Positions 8,227 through 17,957 of a stretch of 64,000 bases of DNA are shown one piece after another (the stretch's first letter is position 1; each line of letters begins with the position of its first letter). The stretch comes from Streptomyces violaceoruber (lineage in GTDB: Bacteria; Actinomycetota; Actinomycetes; Streptomycetales; Streptomycetaceae). Under the pieces are notes generated by a model. That model had not been told where the DNA came from, did not search any database, and saw nothing but the letters and a program-made list of their open reading frames with translations. The stretch covers positions 3,348,001 to 3,412,000 of the forward strand of contig NZ_CP137734.1 in assembly GCF_033406955.1 (NCBI RefSeq). The letters run 5' to 3'. The position numbers and the translations under genes were made by a program.

Positions 8227-10380
8227 TCAGGACTTGGGTTCGAAGGTCTTCGACAGGGTCCGCCAGGTGTCCCGGCGCAGATCGTCGCCCCAGTCGGCGG
8301 CCTTCGCGGTGTACATGAGCGCGTAGCCCTGGTGGTCGTTGACGACGAACCCGCGGTCGACGGTGCGGTACTTGGTGCCGCCGTCGGTGTAGGTGAACTC
8401 CCAGTCGGCCGCGTTCCAGTCCCGGTAGCCCACCTTCTCTATGCGGACCTTCTGGTAGTTCGAGCGGACCATGTACTGCTCCTGGCTCTTCCAGTCCGCG
8501 ACGGGGTCGCCCTTGGGCGTGGAGGTCCAGGCGACCAGCAGCTTCTGCCCGCGGGGCCCGGTGAACCGGTCGCCCGAGGAGCCCGTGGAGGCGAACTTCC
8601 AGCCCTCGGGCAGTCCGATGCGGTAGCCCTGGCCGCCCTGGTGGGTGGTGGCCACGTCCTCGTCGTCGTCGGACTTCCCGGCGTCGTCCGACTCGCCGCC
8701 GGTCTCGCCGGACGCGCCCGCCGCGGTGTCCGGGGCGCCGGTCTGGTCCCCGTTCGCCGCGGGGTCGGAGGCGGAGCCGTCGGTCCCCGTGCCGCTCTGC
8801 TCGTCCTGCTTGGTGTCGCCGCTCGCGCCGGCGGAGGCGACCGCCTTGCCGCCGTTGCCGCCCTCGGCGCCCTTGTCGTCGTCGCCACCGCCGAGCGTGA
8901 GCGCCAGCACGGTGCCGAGCACGGCCAGCGCCACGACCACCGCGATGATGATCAGCGTCCGGCGCGGCACCACGTCGGTGAGCGGGGCCCGGGGCACGGG
9001 CCGGGCGGGCAGGTCGGGCGGCGGTACGACGGGCCAGCCGGAGCTCCGCGCTCCCCCGGCCGCGTTCGCCGCACCGGCCCCCGGGCCGACAGCACCGGGA
9101 CGCGTGCCCGCACTCGCGCCGGGTCCCGAGGCCGATCCCGCCCTCGGCGCCGGCGGGGCGGCTGCCGTCCCGGCGGGTCCGTGGGCGGTGGCCCCTTGGG
9201 CCGTGGATCCGTGGCGGACCGTGGATCCCTGGGCCGTGGACCCGTGCACGGTGGAACCGTGGGCGGTGGGCGTCCCCGCGGCTCCCGCCGCACTCCGGCC
9301 GCCGTCGCCGGGCTTGGCCCGCGAGGCGGCCGCGGCGCCCGCCGCACCCGCCCCGACCGCGGCCTTGCGCACGGAACGCAGCGCTCCGCGGAGCTTCTCC
9401 CCGGCCTCCTCGCCCAGCTTGCCGCCGGAGCCCTGGGAACCGCCGCCGCGGCGCCTTCGCCCGTCCGGCTGCGGGGGCAGCGGCACGACCTTGGTGGCGT
9501 CGACCGGCTCGGTCCCGGCCGTCTGCTCGGGCGCGTGGATGACCTTGTTCAGCATCGCGCGGGCGCCCGCGTCGTCGAGCCGCTGGTCGGGGTCCTTGGT
9601 GAGCAGCCCGTAGATGACGTCCCGCAGCGGGCCGGCGTTCTTCGGCTCCTCCAGGTTCTCCGTCATCACCGCGGTGAGCGTCGCGATCGCCGAGCCCCGG
9701 TCGTAGGGCGGGGTGCCCTCGACGGCGGCGTACAGCAGCCCGCCCAGCGACCAGAGGTCGGCGGCCGGGCCGGGCTTGTGGCCGCGGGCGCGCTCGGGCG
9801 AGATGTAGGAGGGGGCACCGACCAGCATGCCGGTGGAGGTGATGGAGGGGTCGCCCTCGACCTGGGCGATGCCGAAGTCGGTGAGCACGACCCGGCCGTC
9901 CTCGGCGATCAGTACGTTCGACGGCTTCACGTCGCGGTGCAGGATGCCCTCGCGGTGCGCGGAGCGCAGCACGTCCAGGACCGCGAGGCCGACCTCGGCG
10001 GCGCGCCTGGGCTCCAGCAGTCCGTCCTCACGGATGGCCTCGGCGAGCGACTTGCCCTCGACGAGTTCCATCACGATCCACGGCCGGTCGTCCTCCTCGA
10101 CCACGTCGTAGACCGTGACGGCGCTGTTGTTGCGGATCCGCGCGATCGCCTTGGCCTCGCGCAGCGTGCGCGTGATCAGGCGCCGCTTCTCCTCCTCGTC
10201 GATGTTCCCCGGGAACCGCAGCTCCTTGACGGCGACCGTGCGTCCGAGGGTCTCGTCCTCGGCGCGCCACACCGTCCCCATGCCGCCGCGGCCGAGCACG
10301 TCTCCCAGCCGGTACCGCCCGGCGAGGAGACGTGCGCTCTTGTCCGTACGGGATGTCCCCGCCCGCTCCGCCTCCGACAT
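8227..10380 (-). CDS. Membrane-anchored Ser/Thr protein kinase with HGST-repeat linker
   Basis: PknB-type kinase, 717 aa. ATG at 10380 is chosen because GAGGGG lies 5 bases upstream; the open frame continues to 10428. GRGGMG at 30-35, VAVKE lysine at 52, HRDVKPSN from 148, DFG at 168-170, SYISPE. A long Ala/Gly-rich linker (about 305-470) carries HGST/QGST repeats at 374-400, then one membrane span at about 474-494. An acidic, Asp/Gly/Ser-rich stretch leads to an outer domain (YRIGLPEGWKFASTGSSGDR) related to those of the other array members. Probably the first gene transcribed in the array. Complete by motif; signal and substrates unknown. Confidence 0.9.
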   Translation of the reverse strand: MSEAERAGTSRTDKSARLLAGRYRLGDVLGRGGMGTVWRAEDETLGRTVAVKELRFPGNIDEEEKRRLITRTLREAKAIARIRNNSAVTVYDVVEEDDRPWIVMELVEGKSLAEAIREDGLLEPRRAAEVGLAVLDVLRSAHREGILHRDVKPSNVLIAEDGRVVLTDFGIAQVEGDPSITSTGMLVGAPSYISPERARGHKPGPAADLWSLGGLLYAAVEGTPPYDRGSAIATLTAVMTENLEEPKNAGPLRDVIYGLLTKDPDQRLDDAGARAMLNKVIHAPEQTAGTEPVDATKVVPLPPQPDGRRRRGGGSQGSGGKLGEEAGEKLRGALRSVRKAAVGAGAAGAAAASRAKPGDGGRSAAGAAGTPTAHGSTVHGSTAQGSTVRHGSTAQGATAHGPAGTAAAPPAPRAGSASGPGASAGTRPGAVGPGAGAANAAGGARSSGWPVVPPPDLPARPVPRAPLTDVVPRRTLIIIAVVVALAVLGTVLALTLGGGDDDKGAEGGNGGKAVASAGASGDTKQDEQSGTGTDGSASDPAANGDQTGAPDTAAGASGETGGESDDAGKSDDDEDVATTHQGGQGYRIGLPEGWKFASTGSSGDRFTGPRGQKLLVAWTSTPKGDPVADWKSQEQYMVRSNYQKVRIEKVGYRDWNAADWEFTYTDGGTKYRTVDRGFVVNDHQGYALMYTAKAADWGDDLRRDTWRTLSKTFEPKS
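9170..9265. repeat. In-gene repeats encoding HGST/QGST linker
   Basis: Degenerate repeats of about 12 to 15 bases around the core CCGTGG(G/C)..GTGGA inside the kinase gene. They encode alternating GST and GAT tripeptides with His or Gln. Likely an unstructured, possibly phosphorylatable linker between kinase domain and membrane. Confidence 0.5.
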
Positions 10381-10480
10381 GCGTCCCCTCATGCAACCCG
10401 CCCTGACAGAGCCTTCATTGTCCCTCACCCGACAAGTGCTCTACGCCCAGGGTGCCCGCAGGGTTCCCGCCCCGCCCTCC

Positions 10481-12187
10481 TCACCGCGCCGCGATGTCCG
10501 GCGCCCCCAGCCGGGCCGCGTCGGCCGTCAGGTCGTCGGGCTGGCGCTGGGACTCCCGCTCGGCCTCGACCCGCTTCTCGTAGTGCTCGATCTCCCGCTC
10601 GACCTGGCCCTTGTCCCAGCCGAGGACCGGTGCCATCAGCTCGGCGGCCTCGCGGGCGCAGCGCGTGCCCCGGTCGAAGGTCTCGATGGAGATACGGGTG
10701 CGCCGGGTCAGTACGTCGTCCAGGTGCCGGGCGCCCTCGTGCGAGGCGGCGTAGACGACTTCGGCGCGCAGGTAGTCGTCGGCGCCGGTGAGCGGCTCGC
10801 CCAGGGAGGGGTCGGCGGCGACGAGTTCGAGCAGTTCCTCCGTCAGCGAGCCGTAGCGGTTGAGCAGATGCTCGACGCGTACGACGTGCAGTCCGGTGCG
10901 GGCGGCGATCCGGGCCCGGGCGTTCCACTGCGCGTGGTAGCCCTCGGCGCCGAGCAGCGGCGTCTCCTCGGTGACGCAGTCGGCGACCCGCAGGTCGAGC
11001 CCGTGCACGGCCTCGTCGACGGCGTCCTTGGCCATCACCCGGTACGTCGTGTACTTCCCGCCGGCCACGACGACCAGGCCGGGCACCGGGTGGGCGACGG
11101 TGTGCTCGCGCGACAGCTTGCTGGTGGCGTCCGACTCGCCGGCCAGCAGCGGGCGCAGTCCGGCGTACACGCCCTCGACGTCGTCGCGCGTGAGGGGCAC
11201 CGACAGCACCGAGTTGACGTGTTCCAGCAGGTAGTCGATGTCGGCGCTGGACGCGGCCGGGTGGGCCTTGTCCAGGTCCCAGTCGGTGTCCGTGGTGCCG
11301 ATGATCCAGTGCCGGCCCCAGGGGATGACGAACAGCACGGATTTCTCGGTGCGCAGGATCAGCCCGGTGCTGGAGTGGATGCGGTCCTTGGGCACGACCA
11401 GGTGGATGCCCTTGGAGGCCCGGACGTGGAACTGGCCGCGCTCGCCGACCATCGCCTGGGTGTCGTCGGTCCACACCCCGGTCGCGTTCACCACCTGCTT
11501 GGCGCGGACCTCGTACTCGCCGCCCGCCTCGACGTCCTGCACCCGGGCGCCGACCACCCGTTCGCCCTCGCGCAGGAAGGAGGTGACCCGGGCGCGGTTG
11601 GCGACCTTGGCGCCGTACGCCGCCGCGGTGCGCACCAGCGTGGCTACGAAGCGGGCGTCGTCCATCTGGGCGTCGTAGTACTGCAACGCGCCGACCAGCG
11701 CGTCCTTCTTCAGCGCGGGCGCCACGCGCAGGGCGTGACGGCGGCTCAGGTGCCGGTGCAGCGGCAGGCCCCGCCCGTGCCCGCGGGCCATGGACATGGC
11801 GTCGTAGAGCGCGACGCCCGATCCGGCATACAGCCGCTCCCAGCCCTTGTGCTGGAGCGGGTACAGGAACGGCACCGGCTTCACCAGGTGCGGCGCCAGC
11901 CGTTCCAGCAGCAGTCCGCGCTCCTTCAGCGCCTCCCGCACGAGCACGAAGTCGAGCATCTCCAGATAGCGCAGGCCGCCGTGGATCAGCTTGCTGGACC
12001 TGCTGGAGGTGCCCGAGGCCCAGTCCCGCGCCTCGACCAGGCCGACGGACAGGCCGCGCGTCACGGCGTCGAGGGCGGTGCCCGCACCGACCACGCCGGC
12101 GCCCACCACCAGTACGTCGAGTTCGCGCTCGGCCATGGCCGCGAGTGACTCGGCGCGCTGCGCCGGCCCAAGGGTCGCTGTCCTCAC
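10481..12187 (-). CDS. glpD: Aerobic glycerol-3-phosphate dehydrogenase
   Basis: FAD-dependent oxidation of sn-glycerol-3-phosphate to dihydroxyacetone phosphate, passing electrons to the quinone pool at the membrane. The N-terminus has the FAD Rossmann motif (VLVVGAGVVGAGTALDAV) followed by GTSSRSSKLIHGGLRYLE, typical of GlpD. The domain ends with the alpha-helical C-terminal region (GSLTEELLELVAADP). GTG at 12187 is chosen because GGGAGG lies 6 bases upstream; this gives 568 aa, the normal family length, although the frame is open to 12451. No glpK or glpF adjoins it. It diverges from the dehydrogenase-like gene at 12490. Confidence 0.95.
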   Translation of the reverse strand: MRTATLGPAQRAESLAAMAERELDVLVVGAGVVGAGTALDAVTRGLSVGLVEARDWASGTSSRSSKLIHGGLRYLEMLDFVLVREALKERGLLLERLAPHLVKPVPFLYPLQHKGWERLYAGSGVALYDAMSMARGHGRGLPLHRHLSRRHALRVAPALKKDALVGALQYYDAQMDDARFVATLVRTAAAYGAKVANRARVTSFLREGERVVGARVQDVEAGGEYEVRAKQVVNATGVWTDDTQAMVGERGQFHVRASKGIHLVVPKDRIHSSTGLILRTEKSVLFVIPWGRHWIIGTTDTDWDLDKAHPAASSADIDYLLEHVNSVLSVPLTRDDVEGVYAGLRPLLAGESDATSKLSREHTVAHPVPGLVVVAGGKYTTYRVMAKDAVDEAVHGLDLRVADCVTEETPLLGAEGYHAQWNARARIAARTGLHVVRVEHLLNRYGSLTEELLELVAADPSLGEPLTGADDYLRAEVVYAASHEGARHLDDVLTRRTRISIETFDRGTRCAREAAELMAPVLGWDKGQVEREIEHYEKRVEAERESQRQPDDLTADAARLGAPDIAAR

Positions 12188-12489
12188 TGCTGCCTCCCGC
12201 TGTCGGTCGCGTCGGCCGCACCCGTCGGGCGAGCCCGGTTCCTGGTACCCACCATGCCCAGATTCTGACCGGCCTGCCCGACTTCGGCAGCCGCAGGCCC
12301 CAACCTGTGGACAACTTCCCCACCGGCCCGTACCGGCAGGCAGCGCGCCGTCGACACTCGCCGAAACTCCGCAGATCAATACCGCAAATCGGTCATATTT
12401 ACTCCTAGTCTGACGTTGTGCTCGCCCGTCCTGTCCACCGGGCTTGCGCACCTGTCCCGCTTCGGCTACTGGGAAGGACGGCCCACGCC
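12188..12489. promoter_or_regulatory. Divergent promoter region with DnaA-box sequence
   Basis: Gap of 302 bases between glpD (minus) and the dehydrogenase-like gene (plus). It holds an AT-rich patch (12371-12405) unusual for this genome and a -10-like TAGTCT at 12406-12411, which predicts a plus-strand start near 12418. TGTGGACAA at 12306-12314 is the complement of the consensus DnaA box TTGTCCACA. I see no gene here. Confidence 0.45.
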
Positions 12490-13707
12490 ATGCCCGCAGA
12501 TCTCGCCGTCATCGGACTCGGCCCGTACGGCCTGCCGCTGGCCCAGGCCGCCGTCGCCGCCGGCATCCCCACCCTCGGCTACCGCACCGGCCCCGAGGCC
12601 GACCCGCTCACCCCCGCCGAGGTGCGCCGGATGCTCGCCACGGGCTTCCGCACCCCGACCGGACCGGCCGGACCGGCCGAGCTGGGCCGGGTCCGCACCG
12701 CCGTCATCTGCGCGCCCACCCCGCCGGGCGCGGACGGCGGCCTGGACCTCACCCAGGTGGAGGCCGCGGCCCGCACCCTCGCCGCCCACATGCGCCCGCA
12801 CACCACCGTCATCCTGGAGTCGCCGGTGCGGCCCGGGACGACGGAGGACTTCCTGCGCCCGCTCCTGGAGCAGGGCTCGGGGCTGCGCGCCGGCCGCGAC
12901 TTCCACCTCGCCTACTCCCCCAGCCGCGTCGACCCCGGCAACCGCGACTTCACCCCGGCCAACACCCCCAAGGTCATCGGCGGCCTCACCCCCGCCTGCA
13001 CCGAGTCGGCCGCCGCGTTCTACAGCCGCCTCACCGACAAGGTGGTCCGCGCGCGGGGCCCGCGGGAGGCGGAGACGGTGCAGCTCCTGGAGACCAACTT
13101 CCGGCACGTGAACATCGCCCTGGTCAACGAGATGGCCGTGCTCTGCGACGACCTCGGCGTCGACCTGTGGGACGTCCTGCGCTGCGCGGAGACCAAGCCC
13201 TTCGGCTTCCACGCCTTCCGCCCCGGCCCCGGCGTCGGCGGCCACTCCGTCGCCCAGGACCTCACCGGCCGGGCCCCGCACAGCCTGCGCATGGTCGAGC
13301 TGGCCCAGCAGGTCAACGCCCAGATGCCCCGTTACGTCGTCCAGCGCGCCGCCGCCCTGCTCAACGAGCACGGCAAGTCCGCACGCGGCGCCCGCATCCT
13401 CCTGCTCGGCGTCACCTACAAGGCCGACCTGGCCGACCAGCAGGCCACCCCGGCCGAGGAGATCGCGACCCGCCTGATGTCCATGGGCGCCGCCGTGAGC
13501 TACCACGACCCGCACATCCCGTCCTGGAACGTCGCCGACCGCCCCGTCCCCCGCGCCGACTCCCTCTACGAGGCCGCCGCCGACGCCGACCTCACGATCC
13601 TCCTCCAGCAGCACCGCACGTACGACCTCCAGGGCCTGTCGGTCAAGGCCCAGCTGCTCCTGGACACGCGAGGCGCCACACCGACGGGGGCGGCGCACCG
13701 GTTGTGA
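12490..13707 (+). CDS. Nucleotide-sugar dehydrogenase-like protein lacking the active-site Cys
   Basis: Belongs by fold to the UDP-glucose / UDP-N-acetylmannosamine dehydrogenase family: N-terminal NAD motif GLGPYGLPLA (residues 9-18), central domain (ETNFRHVNIALVNEMAVLC), C-terminal domain (LLGVTYKADLADQQATPAEEIA). In active enzymes the central loop reads GVGGHCIPxDP, with Cys as nucleophile. Here it reads GVGGHSVAQD, so residue 253 is Ser and the following Pro and Asp pattern is altered. It may be inactive in the usual two-step oxidation or use a different substrate or reaction. ATG at 12490 is chosen because homology starts there and GGGAAGGA lies upstream; a leaderless GTG at 12418 would add 24 residues. 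405 aa. Confidence 0.8.
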   Translation: MPADLAVIGLGPYGLPLAQAAVAAGIPTLGYRTGPEADPLTPAEVRRMLATGFRTPTGPAGPAELGRVRTAVICAPTPPGADGGLDLTQVEAAARTLAAHMRPHTTVILESPVRPGTTEDFLRPLLEQGSGLRAGRDFHLAYSPSRVDPGNRDFTPANTPKVIGGLTPACTESAAAFYSRLTDKVVRARGPREAETVQLLETNFRHVNIALVNEMAVLCDDLGVDLWDVLRCAETKPFGFHAFRPGPGVGGHSVAQDLTGRAPHSLRMVELAQQVNAQMPRYVVQRAAALLNEHGKSARGARILLLGVTYKADLADQQATPAEEIATRLMSMGAAVSYHDPHIPSWNVADRPVPRADSLYEAAADADLTILLQQHRTYDLQGLSVKAQLLLDTRGATPTGAAHRL

Positions 13708-13785
13708 GACGGGGGCGCACGGGGGTGACCGCGCCACGGAGCTGGTGGTGAGAGGGAGGCTGCGCCGGTACGGTGGGGGAGCAGG

Positions 13786-13874
13786 TGGAGCCCACCGCAG
13801 TGGGCCTGCGGCAGGCTCCAGAGAAGTGAACGGAGTGTCCACCCCTACTTCTCTTAGGGGTGGCCGCTCACTTC
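13786..13874. terminator. Highly structured intergenic hairpin cluster
   Basis: Downstream of the dehydrogenase-like gene. One stem pairs TGGAGCC (13786-13792) with GGCTCCA (13814-13820), enclosing GCCCAC/GTGGGC (13790-13795/13800-13805, sharing bases). A second stem pairs CCACCCCTA (13839-13847) with TAGGGGTGG (13855-13863), extended outward by GAAGTGA/TCACTTC (13823-13829/13868-13874). The 7-base loop of the second stem is complementary to AGAGAAGT at 13820-13827, so a pseudoknot or alternative fold is possible. It most simply acts as a bidirectional terminator between converging units. Confidence 0.6.
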
Positions 13875-13963
13875 CCGTGAATCCGCAGGATCCACCTCCT
13901 CCGGAACTTCACCATCCGCAGACGGATCCGGTCCCAGCGGGTGGGCTTGCGGTGACGGCCCAT
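13868..13963 (-). CDS. Candidate 31-aa strongly basic microprotein
   Basis: A short open frame with ATG at 13963 preceded by GGAAGGGGG about 6 bases upstream, one of the better ribosome binding sites in the window. The product starts MGRHRKPTRWDRIRLR and has 13 Arg/Lys among 31 residues, with Trp, Ile, Leu, Val and Phe between them. It could form a cationic amphipathic helix. Its stop overlaps the outer arm of the hairpin at 13786-13874. I recognise no family. It could bind nucleic acid or membrane, act as a leader peptide, or be chance; the Shine-Dalgarno sequence is the main support. Confidence 0.4.
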   Translation of the reverse strand: MGRHRKPTRWDRIRLRMVKFRRRWILRIHGK

Positions 13964-13966
13964 GGC

Positions 13967-14072
13967 GCGCCCCCTTCCACGATGCCGCCCATATCCCGGT
14001 GAGGCGGTCCGTCTGGAATTCGGGCCGGGCCCCGAGGAGCGGGGTCCGGAACGGTTCCTTGGAAGGGGGCGC
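13967..14072. repeat. 13-bp inverted repeat flanking the micro-ORF leader
   Basis: GCGCCCCCTTCCA at 13967-13979 and its exact complement TGGAAGGGGGCGC at 14060-14072, 80 bases apart. The left arm contains the Shine-Dalgarno sequence of the 31-codon frame as read on the minus strand. Folding of a longer minus-strand transcript would hide that ribosome binding site. No other gene is evident in 13975-14203. Confidence 0.45.
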
Positions 14073-14203
14073 CCCAGAGAACTGGGTCGCCGAGCAGGGA
14101 CATTACCGATCCGGCACGGCCCTCCCCGGCGTATTCGCCCCGAACACCACCGCACGCCCCCGCGCCGCGTCTCGCGCCCCCTCAAGAGCCCCCGAGCACG
14201 CGA

Positions 14204-14238
14204 AAGGGGCCGGTCACCCACCAGGTGACCGGCCCCTT
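14204..14238 (-). terminator. Strong hairpin terminator after guaB3-like gene
   Basis: A perfect 15-bp stem (AAGGGGCCGGTCACC at 14204-14218 with its complement at 14224-14238) and a 5-base loop, 17 bases past the stop of the gene at 14256. On the minus strand it is followed by TTTCG. Confidence 0.85.
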
Positions 14239-14255
14239 CACATGCCGTAGCGCGG

Positions 14256-15380
14256 CTACCGCCGGTGCTGCGAGTCCGCGACCGTGACCTCGACGCGCTG
14301 GAACTCCTTCAGCTCGCTGTAGCCGGTGGTGGCCATGGCGCGGCGCAGGGCGCCGAAGAAGTTCATCGAGCCGTCGGGGTTGCGCGACGGGCCGGTGAGG
14401 ATCTCCTCGATGGTGCCGACCGTGCCGAGGTCGACCTTCTTGCCGCGCGGCAGCTCCTCGTTCACGGCCTCCATGCCCCAGTGGTTGCCCCTGCCCGGCG
14501 CGTCGGTCGCACGGGCCAGCGGGGAGCCCATCATCACGGAGTCGGCGCCGCAGGCGATGGCCTTGGGCAGGTCGCCGGACCAGCCGACACCGCCGTCGGC
14601 GATGACGTGGACGTACCGGCCGCCGGACTCGTCCATGTAGTCCCGGCGGGCCGCCGCCACGTCGGCGACCGCGGTGGCCATGGGCACCTGGATGCCCAGC
14701 ACGTTGCGCGTGGTGTGGGCGGCGCCGCCGCCGAAGCCGACGAGGACGCCCGCGGCGCCGGTGCGCATCAGGTGCAGGGCGGCGGTGTAGGTGGCGCAGC
14801 CGCCGACGATCACCGGGACGTCGAGCTCGTAGATGAACTGCTTCAGGTTCAGCGGCTCGTGCGAGCCGGAGACGTGCTCCGCGGAGACGGTGGTGCCCCG
14901 GATGACGAAGATGTCGACGCCCGCGTCCACGACGGCCTTGGAGAACTGGGCGGTGCGCTGCGGGGAGAGCGCGGCGGCGGTGACCACGCCCGAGTCGCGC
15001 ACCTCCTTGATGCGCTGCCCGATCAGCTCCTCCTTGATGGGAGCCGCGTAGATCTCCTGGAGGCGGCGGGTCGCGTTGTCGGTGTCCAGCTCGGCGATCT
15101 CGTCGAGCAGCGGCTGCGGGTCCTCGTGCCGGGTCCAGAGCCCTTCCAGGTTGAGGACGCCGAGGCCGCCCAGCTCGCCGATGCGGATGGCGGTGGCCGG
15201 GGAGACGACCGAGTCCATGGGAGCGGCCAGGAACGGCAGCTCGAAGCGGTAGGCGTCGATCTGCCAGGCGATCGAGACCTCCTTCGGGTCCCGCGTACGG
15301 CGGCTGGGGACGACGGCGATGTCGTCGAAGGCGTACGCCCGGCGGCCGCGCTTGCCGCGCCCGATCTCGATCTCAGTCAC
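14256..15380 (-). CDS. guaB3: GuaB3-family IMP dehydrogenase-related protein
   Basis: Member of the IMPDH/GMP reductase superfamily, 374 aa, without the CBS domains of true GuaB. Motifs: AYAFDDIAVVPSRRTRDP near the start, FLAAPMDSVVS, and VLVGFGGGAAHTTR where IMPDH has [12 protein letters not shown]. The catalytic Cys position is therefore His here. GTG at 15380 follows AGGGAAAGG at a loose spacing of about 10 bases and gives the usual family length. It lies directly downstream of guaB, as I recall Rv3410c does after guaB2 in Mycobacterium. Published work describes GuaB3 as an IMP dehydrogenase in cyanobacteria, while the actinobacterial branch has no assigned function. Activity here is uncertain. 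Confidence 0.9.
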   Translation of the reverse strand: MTEIEIGRGKRGRRAYAFDDIAVVPSRRTRDPKEVSIAWQIDAYRFELPFLAAPMDSVVSPATAIRIGELGGLGVLNLEGLWTRHEDPQPLLDEIAELDTDNATRRLQEIYAAPIKEELIGQRIKEVRDSGVVTAAALSPQRTAQFSKAVVDAGVDIFVIRGTTVSAEHVSGSHEPLNLKQFIYELDVPVIVGGCATYTAALHLMRTGAAGVLVGFGGGAAHTTRNVLGIQVPMATAVADVAAARRDYMDESGGRYVHVIADGGVGWSGDLPKAIACGADSVMMGSPLARATDAPGRGNHWGMEAVNEELPRGKKVDLGTVGTIEEILTGPSRNPDGSMNFFGALRRAMATTGYSELKEFQRVEVTVADSQHRR

Positions 15381-15520
15381 GTCTGTGGCCTTTCCCTGAT
15401 GCGTTGCAGCGCCTTCCAGTATCCCCGACGGACCCGCCGGGGCACCGCTGAGGGCGGCCCCGGATGCTCCGGAGCCGCCCTCGGGAGGCCGCTGCCCGTG
15501 TGCTTGCTTGCTACGTCCGC

Positions 15521-17068
<1,548 letters not shown>

Positions 17069-17165
17069 CTAACGGGAAGTGGACGTGGCTCATTCCACGA
17101 TCAAGGAAGCGTGCGACCTTCGTGCTTTCGTACGAGAGGGGCCGCTGCGCGGGGCGTCGTCCGGA

Positions 17166-17843
17166 CTACTGCTCCGCCAGCGCCCGCAGCCGGCTCAGCG
17201 CCCGGTGCTGGGCGACCCGCACGGCCCCCGGTGACATTCCCAACATCTGTCCGGTCTCCTCGGCCGTGAGCCCGACCGCGATGCGCAGCAGAAGCAGCTC
17301 GCGCTGGTTCTCCGGCAGGTTGGCCAGCAGCTTCTTGGCCCAGGCGGCGTCGCTGTTGAGCAGCGCCCGCTCCTCGGGGCCCAGCGAGTCGTCCGGCCGC
17401 TCGGGCATCTCGTCGGACGGGACGGCCGTGGAGCCGGGGTGGCGCATCGCGGCGCGCTGGAGGTCGGCGACCTTGTGGGCGGCGATGGCGAAGACGAACG
17501 CCTCGAAGGGGCGTCCGGTGTCCTTGTAGCGGGGCAGGGCGAGCAGCACCGCGACGCAGACCTCCTGGGCGAGGTCCTCGACGAAGTGCCGGGCGTCGCC
17601 GGGCAGCCGGGACAGGCGCGTGCGGCAGTAGCGCAGCGCCAGGGGGTGGACATGGGCGAGCAGGTCGTGCGTGGCCTGCTCGTCCCCGTCCACGGCGCGG
17701 TGGACGAGCCCACCGACCGTCCCCTGGTCCGGGGGCGCATCGTCGTCACGCATCGGTCCATGGTGCCTTGCGGCCGTCCGATCCGTGGCTCCGTGCCCGT
17801 TGTTGTGCACCGAAGCGTTATGAGCAGGTGCGCCGGCACTCAT
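17166..17843 (-). CDS. shbA: SigD/ShbA-type RNA polymerase sigma factor
   Basis: Sigma-70 family ECF-like factor. Region 2 spans about residues 50-120 ([20 protein letters not shown], then [20 protein letters not shown]). Region 4 is C-terminal ([20 protein letters not shown], then [19 protein letters not shown]), a helix-turn-helix that contacts the -35 element. Its neighbours (guaB on one side, bldM and whiD on the other) match S. coelicolor SCO4769, SigShbA of S. griseus and mycobacterial sigD. SigShbA is reported to drive transcription of the principal sigma factor gene hrdB. ATG at 17843 is chosen for the strong AGGGGAGGG upstream; ATGs at 17894 and 17753 are alternatives. 225 aa; no anti-sigma gene adjoins it. 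Confidence 0.85.
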   Translation of the reverse strand: MSAGAPAHNASVHNNGHGATDRTAARHHGPMRDDDAPPDQGTVGGLVHRAVDGDEQATHDLLAHVHPLALRYCRTRLSRLPGDARHFVEDLAQEVCVAVLLALPRYKDTGRPFEAFVFAIAAHKVADLQRAAMRHPGSTAVPSDEMPERPDDSLGPEERALLNSDAAWAKKLLANLPENQRELLLLRIAVGLTAEETGQMLGMSPGAVRVAQHRALSRLRALAEQ

Positions 17844-17957
17844 CCCCTGCGCCCTCCCCTTCCGCTCGACCGACTCGTCCCCGAGGAACTCCACACCTCA
17901 AGGATGCGTCATCCGCGGCGAAACGAGCAGCGGGCGTCCGGCGGGTCGCCTTGTCAC

